Source: JANNHP01 sp031404455 (GTDB taxonomy: Bacteria > Planctomycetota > JAJSAM01 > JAJVHW01). Taken from it: a stretch of 14,003 bases of DNA. The stretch covers positions 1 to 14,003 of the forward strand of contig JANNHP010000006.1 in the NCBI GenBank assembly GCA_031404455.1, written 5' to 3'. Positions 6,670-12,312 of the stretch are shown in pieces (the stretch's first letter is position 1; every line of letters begins with the position of its first letter). Both the position numbers and the translations under genes were made by a program. The notes under the pieces are model-generated. The model was not told the DNA's origin. It saw nothing but the letters and a program-made list of their open reading frames with translations, and ran no database searches.

Positions 6670-9600
6670 TCATGCGTCGGCCGACCCGGCCGAACGCTCG
6701 TCGCCACCGCGCGAAGAGTCCGCGGCGAGGGGAAGCCCCTCTTCCCTCGCCGCGGCGGCGATCTCGCGGTGGAGGCGGACGTTCGCGAGCATCGACTCGC
6801 GGCAATCTGGCGGCGCGTGCTCGACGATGAACTCGAGCAGGCGCTTGGCTTCCGCGAGGTGGGCGGGATCGAGGGTCGCCTGCCACAGGAGGAAGCGGGC
6901 CTCCATCGCGTCTTGCATCTCGGCGTCGCCTTCGTGCGCCGCGAGGGTCGCGAGCGCTGCAGCGACGTGGCCGCCGAGAAGCGTCGCGAGATGCGCCGTC
7001 GCGAGGAGTTCGAATCCGGGCAGCGAGAGTTCGCGGGCGAGCGCGAGTGCCGCGTCGAGGTCGGCGCGAGCCTCGGCCTCCCGGCCTTGCCGCGCAAGGT
7101 GCGCCCCGCGCGCGACGAGCGTCTCCGCCTCGCCGTTGCGATGGCCGATCTCCCGGCGCAGCGCGAGCGCCTCCGCGCAGCGGCGCTCCGCCGCGGCAGC
7201 GTCGCCTTCGTCCGCGGAGAGGTCCGCGAGGCACTGGAGCGCGAAGCCCTCGTTCCAGCGGTCCCCGATCTCCCGGGAGACCGCAACGTACCGCTCGAAG
7301 TGCTCCCGCGCCTCCCCGAGGCGGCCGAGCCTCCACGAGTCGATGCCCCAGGTCCCCGTGGCGCGGGCCTCGCCCTGCCGGTCCCCGATCTCGCGGGCTA
7401 GCGCGAGGAACCGCTCGTGGTGCTCCCGCCCCTCCCCGAGGCGGCCGAGGCTCCAGAAGACGTTGCCCAGGTTCCCCGTGGCGGTGGCCTCGCCCTCCCG
7501 GTCCCCGATCTCGCGGGCTAGCGCGAGGAACCGCTCGTGGTGCTCCCGCCCCTCCCCGAGGTGGCCGAGGAGGCAGAAGACGGTCCCCAGGTTCCCCGTG
7601 GCGCGGGCCTCGCCCTCCCGGTCCCCGATCTCGCGCGAGAGCGCGAGGTCCCGCTCGAAGTGCTCCCGCGCCTCGGCGAAGCGGCCGAGGGACCAGAAGA
7701 CGCCGCCCAGTTTCCCCGTGGCGGCGGCCTCCTCCTTCCGGTCCCCGGCCGCGCGAGCCGTCGCGAGCGCCTCGCCGAGGACCGCCCGCGCCTCGTCGTG
7801 GCGGGCGAGCCGCCAGTGGAGGATGCCGAGTGAGCGCAGCGCCCGCGCACGCAGCGCCGCGTCGCCGTTCGCGTCGGCAAGCGTCACTGCCTCCTCGAGC
7901 GCTGCGCGCTGCGCGTCGCGGCGCCCGAGGAGGTCGAGGCGGTCCGCCTTCCGCAGCAGCAGCACGCAGCGCTCCCGCCCCGCGACGCGACCCGGCACGG
8001 CGAGCGCGCGGTCGGCGAGACGGACCGCAACGTCGTTGAGGTAGCCCTTCTCCAGGTGATCGAGCGCCGCGTCGAGGTAGCGCGACGCGCGCTGTCCCTG
8101 TGCGCCCTTGAGGAAGTGCTCCGCAAGATCGACGCACAGCGCGCCGTCGAGATCCGTCGGCTTCTTCGACGCCGCGTCGCTCTTCGCTTCGAGCGCCGCA
8201 GCGATCGCAGCGTGATAGTCCTCGCGGAGCATCTCGGGAAGCCCGGCGTACAGCACCTCCGCGACCTGGTGGTGATCGAAGGCGAATCGCCGTCCGACGG
8301 AGCGCACGAGACGGTGCGACTTCTCGACCGCGGCGAGCCGCTGCAGGACCGGGATGCGGCCGACGTGCAGCACCTCGCCGACGAGCACCGGGTCGAATTC
8401 GAATCCCGCGCACGCCGCGATGTCGAGGAGGTTGCGCGCCTCCGTCGTGAGGCTCCCAACGCGTGCGAAGATCAGGTCCTTCACGGTCCCCGGCACCTCG
8501 ATCTCGGCGATGAACTTCGTCGTCGCCCACGTGCCGTCGGGCTTCCTCGTGAGGAACTGCCCGTCGCGCAGGCCGCGCAGGATCTCGAAGACGAAGAACG
8601 GATTGCCGTCAGACTTGACCGCGATCTTCGCGGCGAGTTCCTCGGCGAGATGCTCCGAGCGCAGGCTGTCGCGCAGCAGCAGCACGAGGTCCTTCGCGCC
8701 GAGACGCGGCGGCCGGATGCGCGACACGTGCTCGCCGCGGTCGATCTGCGCGACCCACGCGGCGTCGATCTCCGGACGCGTCGTCCCGACGAGCAGGATG
8801 CGGTGTCCCGGGACGGCAAGCGCCAGCGACGCGAACAGAGCGCGGCCCTCCTCCGGCGCGAAGTGGAGGTCGTCGATCAGCACGATCGTCGTCCGCTGCG
8901 CCGCGAACGACCGCGTCGCGTGGACGAAGACCGTCTGCAGCGAGTCCTTCGTCAGCGGCACCGCGCCCGCCGGCGCGGCGTCGCCGCGCAGCAACGCCGC
9001 GAACGCCGGCGCGAGCAGCGGCGTCTGCGGCAACGCTGCGCGGACCGCGGACTCGTCGTCGCCGAAGTGCTCGCGATACGCCGACGTGAACGCGCCCGAC
9101 GCCGTCGCCGCGCCGCCCGGCGGATACGAGCCGTAGAGGAAGTTGACGTCCTCGCCCGACTGCGCGAGCAGCCCGACGAACTCGTCGACGAGCCGCGACT
9201 TGCCGATCCCCGCCTCGCCCTCGACGAGGACGATCTGTCCGTCGCCCGACTTCGCAGCGCCGAAGAGAGCGCGCAGCTTCGCGAGCTCCGCGTCGCGCCC
9301 GTAGAGCGCCGTTTCGCGCGGGATGCGGATGCGTCGCAGCGGCTGGTGCGTCGCCGCACGGATCGCCAGCGACCGCTCGCGCCACCACATCGACTCCTCG
9401 CCCTCCTCGAGGATCTGCGCGACGTCGTCTGCGGTGTTCGGTCTCAGGCTTCTGTCCTTTTCGAGGAGCTGCGCCAGCAGCTCCTCGAAAAGGGGCGAGA
9501 GCTGCGGGTTGACCTCGCCTGCGCGGCGCGGCCGTTCGTCGAGCACGCGGCGCACGACCGCGCCGACCTCGTCCGCCTCGAACGGGTGCGCGCCGGTCGC

Positions 9601-10467
9601 GAGTTCGTAGAGCGTCAGTCCGAGGGCGTGCAAATCGGCGCGGTGGTCGATGAACCTCCTCGCGCCGGCGGCGTCCCGGTGGAGGAACTGCTCCGGAGCG
9701 CCGTACCGCAGCGACCCGACGAACGCACCGGTCTGCGAGAGCGGCGCGGCGTCGTCCACCAGGCGCGCCACGCCGAGGTCCATGACCTTGACCACGTGGT
9801 CCGTCGTGATGAGGACGTTTTCGGGCTTGAGGTCGCGGTGGACCGCGCCCGCCGCGTGGATCGCTGCGAGCGCCTTCGCGACCTCGCGTCCGACGTGGCG
9901 GCAGAGCTCCTCCGGCACGCGGCCGAGTTCCGCGAGCAGGGCTCGCAGCGTCTGCCCTTCGACATGTTCCATCGCGAGGAAGTGCACGGACCTGCCGTCG
10001 ACTTCCGCGGTCCCGACGTCCAGAGTGGCGACGACGTTCGGATGCCGTATCCGCAGCCCGATCTGTCCCTCGCGTACGAACCGTTCGAGGAAGCTCGGCT
10101 GCGCCGAGAGATGGGGGTGGATCAACTTCAACGCCACTCGTGAACTGCCGTTCTCCTCGCCTCCGTCGCGCCTCGCGACGGAGGCGAGGAAGACGGTCCC
10201 CATGCCGCCCGATCCGAGCTCCCGGACGAGGTGGTACGGGCCTACGAGGCGCCCCGCGAGATCGGGGCGCGCGCCGGCGCCGGCGTGCGACGGGGCGTAC
10301 GCCCTGTCCACGCGGCGCAGTCCGCCGAGCAGTTGTCGCAGGCGCCGCGCGAGGTCGGGGTGCTCGCGCGCGACCGCCTCGACATCGACGAGCTCGCCGC
10401 GCTCCATCCGTTCGCGGCAGCGGCCGATGACCTCGGCGGCGCGCTCGTCGTCGTCGGCGCCGGTCAT
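6670..10467 (-). CDS. Ser/Thr protein kinase-ATPase-TPR fusion (kinase B), full length
   Basis: A 1265-residue cytoplasmic regulator. Residues 1-60 form the HPDLA helix region. The kinase domain (about 76-355) has GSGGMG (85-90), VALK with Lys114, HRDLKPEN with Asp212, DLG (230-232) and APE (257-259). The AAA_16/STAND-like ATPase (about 386-740) has Walker A GEAGIGKS (417-424) and Walker B IVLIDD (528-533). The C-terminal TPR region (about 790-1215) includes four 40-residue units at 911-1070 of the GNLGxVFxxLGRLGEAREH type, as in LGN/kinesin-light-chain TPRs. The ATG at 10467 overlaps the sigma B stop (ATGA) and has GGAGAG 8 nt upstream. No membrane span is seen. The ATPase and TPR parts probably act as a nucleotide-switched sensor gating the kinase, as in STAND proteins and mycobacterial PknK; the ligand is unknown. 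The gene converges with the type II secreted gene, 12 bp apart. Confidence 0.95.
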   Translation of the reverse strand: MTGADDDERAAEVIGRCRERMERGELVDVEAVAREHPDLARRLRQLLGGLRRVDRAYAPSHAGAGARPDLAGRLVGPYHLVRELGSGGMGTVFLASVARRDGGEENGSSRVALKLIHPHLSAQPSFLERFVREGQIGLRIRHPNVVATLDVGTAEVDGRSVHFLAMEHVEGQTLRALLAELGRVPEELCRHVGREVAKALAAIHAAGAVHRDLKPENVLITTDHVVKVMDLGVARLVDDAAPLSQTGAFVGSLRYGAPEQFLHRDAAGARRFIDHRADLHALGLTLYELATGAHPFEADEVGAVVRRVLDERPRRAGEVNPQLSPLFEELLAQLLEKDRSLRPNTADDVAQILEEGEESMWWRERSLAIRAATHQPLRRIRIPRETALYGRDAELAKLRALFGAAKSGDGQIVLVEGEAGIGKSRLVDEFVGLLAQSGEDVNFLYGSYPPGGAATASGAFTSAYREHFGDDESAVRAALPQTPLLAPAFAALLRGDAAPAGAVPLTKDSLQTVFVHATRSFAAQRTTIVLIDDLHFAPEEGRALFASLALAVPGHRILLVGTTRPEIDAAWVAQIDRGEHVSRIRPPRLGAKDLVLLLRDSLRSEHLAEELAAKIAVKSDGNPFFVFEILRGLRDGQFLTRKPDGTWATTKFIAEIEVPGTVKDLIFARVGSLTTEARNLLDIAACAGFEFDPVLVGEVLHVGRIPVLQRLAAVEKSHRLVRSVGRRFAFDHHQVAEVLYAGLPEMLREDYHAAIAAALEAKSDAASKKPTDLDGALCVDLAEHFLKGAQGQRASRYLDAALDHLEKGYLNDVAVRLADRALAVPGRVAGRERCVLLLRKADRLDLLGRRDAQRAALEEAVTLADANGDAALRARALRSLGILHWRLARHDEARAVLGEALATARAAGDRKEEAAATGKLGGVFWSLGRFAEAREHFERDLALSREIGDREGEARATGNLGTVFCLLGHLGEGREHHERFLALAREIGDREGEATATGNLGNVFWSLGRLGEGREHHERFLALAREIGDRQGEARATGTWGIDSWRLGRLGEAREHFERYVAVSREIGDRWNEGFALQCLADLSADEGDAAAAERRCAEALALRREIGHRNGEAETLVARGAHLARQGREAEARADLDAALALARELSLPGFELLATAHLATLLGGHVAAALATLAAHEGDAEMQDAMEARFLLWQATLDPAHLAEAKRLLEFIVEHAPPDCRESMLANVRLHREIAAAAREEGLPLAADSSRGGDERSAGSADA
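6678..6692. terminator. Small hairpin at the convergent 3' ends (unit B)
   Basis: CGGCCG-ACC-CGGCCG is a 6-bp stem with a 3-nt loop, within the last codons of kinase B and 20 bp past the stop of the type II gene. The same hairpin occurs at the equivalent place in unit C (12321-12335). A bidirectional termination role is possible. However, it is partly coding and has no T-tract, so conservation may only reflect protein conservation (GSADA terminus). Confidence 0.3.
6713..6804. repeat. 92-bp block identical between kinases B and C (copy 1)
   Basis: These 92 bases in the 3' end of kinase B are identical to 12356-12447 in kinase C, third codon positions included, at an offset of 5643 bp. Flanking positions differ at both ends. 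The block encodes the C-terminal segment containing SMLANVRLHREIAAAAREEG. Such wobble-level identity suggests recent duplication or gene conversion. Confidence 0.85.
7258..7737. repeat. Four tandem 120-bp TPR repeat units in kinase B
   Basis: Period 120 bp, i.e. 40 residues. Two successive units share 60 consecutive identical bases (7381-7440 and 7501-7560). The protein units match GNLGxVFxxLGRLGEAREH followed by ALxREIGDR. The fourth protein unit is degenerate (GTWGIDSWRLG). Kinase C has five such units. Confidence 0.92.
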
Positions 10468-11090
10468 CCCGCGCTCTCTCCGGCACCGTCGCCGCCGCCG
10501 ACGCGGTCCACGAGGCACGCGAGCGCACGGCCGTAGAGCTTCCGCACCGCGTCCGCCGAACGACCCATGCGGCTGCCTGCCTCGACGAGCGTGAGGCCCT
10601 CCTGATGGATCAATCGGATGACGGTCGCGTAGTCGGACGGCAATCGGTCGACCTCGGCGCGGACGGACGCGGACTCCTCCTCCGCCGCCACCTCCCCGCT
10701 GGGCGACGGCTGGCCGGTCGCCGCGACGTCGGCGCCGGTCCCGAGACGCTCCTCGCGGCGCGCGTCGCGCATCGCGGCCTCGGTGTGCTTCCGCACCTCG
10801 TCGATCACCTTGTGCTCGACGATCTGCCGGAGCCACGCGCCGAACGACCCGTCGCCGCTCGCCCGGAACTTCTCGAGACTCACGAACGCCGCGAGCCACG
10901 CCTCCTGGACGACGTCGCTCTCGCCGACCTTGGCGCGCAGCGCGGAGGGCAGCCGCCGTCGGACGCTCGCGCGCAGCGACGCCGCGTGGCGATCGAAGAG
11001 GACGCCTGCGGCCGCCTCGTCGCCCGCGCGCACGCGGCGGACGAGGTCTTCGTCGGAGATCGCCCTCCCGTCGTCAGGTTCGTCACCCAC
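10464..11090 (-). CDS. ECF-like sigma-70 factor (sigma B), partner of kinase B
   Basis: A 208-residue sigma factor, paralogue of sigma A with the same length landmarks. Region 2 includes LFDRHAASLRASVRRRL and SDVVQE (58-63). The QPSPS linker is at 127-131, and the region 4 helix-turn-helix LTLVEAGSRMGRSADAVRK is at 166-184. The recognition-helix residues RMGRSADAVRKLYGRAL are identical to sigma A, so the two may share promoter specificity at the -35 element. The GTG start at 11090 has only a weak upstream AGG, but no better in-frame start exists before region 2. The last 4 bp overlap the kinase B start. It is divergent from the type I secreted gene at 11315. No anti-sigma gene is adjacent. 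Confidence 0.93.
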   Translation of the reverse strand: MGDEPDDGRAISDEDLVRRVRAGDEAAAGVLFDRHAASLRASVRRRLPSALRAKVGESDVVQEAWLAAFVSLEKFRASGDGSFGAWLRQIVEHKVIDEVRKHTEAAMRDARREERLGTGADVAATGQPSPSGEVAAEEESASVRAEVDRLPSDYATVIRLIHQEGLTLVEAGSRMGRSADAVRKLYGRALACLVDRVGGGDGAGESAG

Positions 11091-11314
11091 GGCGTCGAGC
11101 CTAACCGGAGCGCGGCGGACGGCGACGTGCGCGAACTTCCGCGAATCGTGTCCGGTCGCGCGGCCGAAACCTCAATCCACCTCGTCCGGACGTGCGGGCT
11201 CGTCCCGCCGAACGGACGCGTCGCGACGGCCGAACGCCCGTCGAGCGACCGGGAGTTCCGGCCGCCGCGGGTCGGGACGGCGTCGGGCGCGGGGCCTGAG
11301 ATCCGAGGTGGACG
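11091..11314. promoter_or_regulatory. Divergent intergenic region between sigma B and small secreted protein 4
   Basis: These 224 bp lie between divergent genes and must hold or border promoters in both directions. The sequence is clearly different from the 3260-3455 region over most of its length, although the gene arrangement is the same. Only the last part, with a GGGAGTTCCGG motif and the GAGGTGG ribosome site, resembles the other secreted-gene leaders. No promoter boxes could be called by eye. Confidence 0.45.
11246..11274 (+). promoter_or_regulatory. Degenerate 5' hairpin upstream of small secreted protein 4
   Basis: CGACC (11246-11250) can pair with GGTCG (11270-11274) around a loop starting GGGAGTTCCGG, close to the conserved loop motif. 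It sits 40 nt before the ATG, similar to the other copies. The short stem makes this a weak call. Confidence 0.28.
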
Positions 11315-11767
11315 ATGATGCGGGCGACGAGTCGAATGGTCGTGGCGGGATGCATGGCGCTGGCGGCGATGGGGGCGGTGGCGGTTCTCGACGTGGGCAC
11401 GCCGACGGCAGAGGCGGCGCCGAACGTGAGCCCGTTCGCGGGGAGCTGGTCCGGGACGTGGTCCGTCGAGGGCGAGGTGAGAGGCACCTTCGACTGGACG
11501 ATCTCGGACGCGGGCCGGATCGACGGCACGATCACCCACGCCGGTGCCACGGACGGAGACGGCGGGATGGTGGGCCACGTCGGCGCGGACGGGAAGCTCA
11601 CGTTTGTCGGCATGGTGCCCGACGACACGCCAGGCAACGTGTGGGGAAACGGCTTCCACTTCAAGGGCACGGCCGCGATCAGCGACGACGACAAGCTCGT
11701 CGCCTCGGCCACCTTGGCGGCGGTGCCGTTCGCCAACTCGCTCGTCGTGATCCTCGAGAGGAACTAG
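11315..11767 (+). CDS. Small secreted protein 4, type I
   Basis: A 150-residue predicted exported protein. The start is a double ATG after GAGGTGG. The leader is more diverged than in the other members (MMRATSRMVV...AAMGAVAV...TPTAEAAPN) but has the same AEA cleavage site. The body is FAGSWSGTWS, DWTISDAGRI, GHVGADGKLTFVG, FKGTAAISDDDKL and the terminal VILERN. It is divergent from sigma B and followed after 82 bp by the type II gene at 11850. It occupies the same position relative to sigma B as the 3456 gene does to sigma A. The function is unknown. Confidence 0.88.
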   Translation: MMRATSRMVVAGCMALAAMGAVAVLDVGTPTAEAAPNVSPFAGSWSGTWSVEGEVRGTFDWTISDAGRIDGTITHAGATDGDGGMVGHVGADGKLTFVGMVPDDTPGNVWGNGFHFKGTAAISDDDKLVASATLAAVPFANSLVVILERN

Positions 11768-11782
11768 GCGTCGTCGGGTCCG

Positions 11783-11818
11783 CGCGCCGCCGCCGGGAGG
11801 TCCGGGGGCGGCGGCGCG
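11783..11818 (+). promoter_or_regulatory. Conserved 5' hairpin upstream of small secreted protein 5 (perfect stem)
   Basis: CGCGCCGCCGCC (11783-11794) and GGCGGCGGCGCG (11807-11818) form a perfect 12-bp stem around the loop GGGAGGTCCGGG. It ends 31 nt before the ATG, the same spacing as upstream of the 3456 gene. It begins 15 nt after the stop of the preceding type I gene. No T-tract follows. Confidence 0.62.
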
Positions 11819-11849
11819 GGCATGGTCTGGAGTACACGTGAGGTGGACG

Positions 11850-12299
11850 ATGATGCGGTCGCTGACTCGAATGGCTGTGGCGGGATGCATGGCGCTGGTG
11901 GCGCTCTCGGCGGTGGCGGTTCTCGACGTCGGTTCCTCGACGGCCCAAGCGGCGCCGAGCGCGAGTGTGTTCGCGGGGACGTACGTCGGCGGCGATGCGA
12001 GGGGCTGGGTGTCGCAATGGACGGTCACGATCTCGGACGGAGGTCGGATCACGGGCGTGCGGTCGGGTTTCAGTCGGGACAAGATCAGCGGCCAGGTCAG
12101 CGCCGACGGGGGCTACTCGCTCTCGGTGACCGCGACGATCTGGGTCTTCGCCCGTCCTCATGGGCACTCTGTCGGCGATCCGGAGCTCGAGATGCGCACG
12201 GTCAGCTACAAGTCCTCCGGGAACATGGCGCCCGACGCCTACGGCAACGTCGTCGGCACGGACGACACCGGCGGATCGTTCGTCTGGGTTCGCCAGTAG
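11850..12299 (+). CDS. Small secreted protein 5, type II
   Basis: A 149-residue predicted exported protein. A GTG four codons earlier (11838) is also in frame, but the double ATG at 11850 after GAGGTGG matches all paralogues and is preferred. The leader is MMRSLTRMAV...STAQAA (cleavage after AQA). The type II body has FAGTY, TISDGGRI, ISGQVSADGGYS, YKSSGNMAPDAYGNVV and the terminal DTGGSFVWVRQ. Its middle (about residues 96-117) is longer and unlike the type II protein at 6253. The gene ends 13 bp from the convergent end of kinase C, copying the 12-bp arrangement in unit B. The function is unknown. Confidence 0.87.
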   Translation: MMRSLTRMAVAGCMALVALSAVAVLDVGSSTAQAAPSASVFAGTYVGGDARGWVSQWTVTISDGGRITGVRSGFSRDKISGQVSADGGYSLSVTATIWVFARPHGHSVGDPELEMRTVSYKSSGNMAPDAYGNVVGTDDTGGSFVWVRQ

Positions 12300-12312
12300 G
12301 GACTGTCCGGCG

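Noticed and set aside
7258..7737. Regular 120-bp repeats as a CRISPR or non-coding satellite
   Set aside because: The repeats are in frame, encode canonical 40-residue TPR units, and have no repeat/spacer alternation.
8056..10143. Long plus-strand open frame opposite kinase B
   Set aside because: Antisense shadow of the same kind. A matching shadow occurs opposite kinase A, which shows it follows from the coding strand.
11783..11818. Reading the conserved hairpins as ordinary rho-independent terminators
   Set aside because: No T-tract follows any copy. One copy follows a divergent gene, so there is nothing upstream to terminate, and spacing is fixed to the downstream start.
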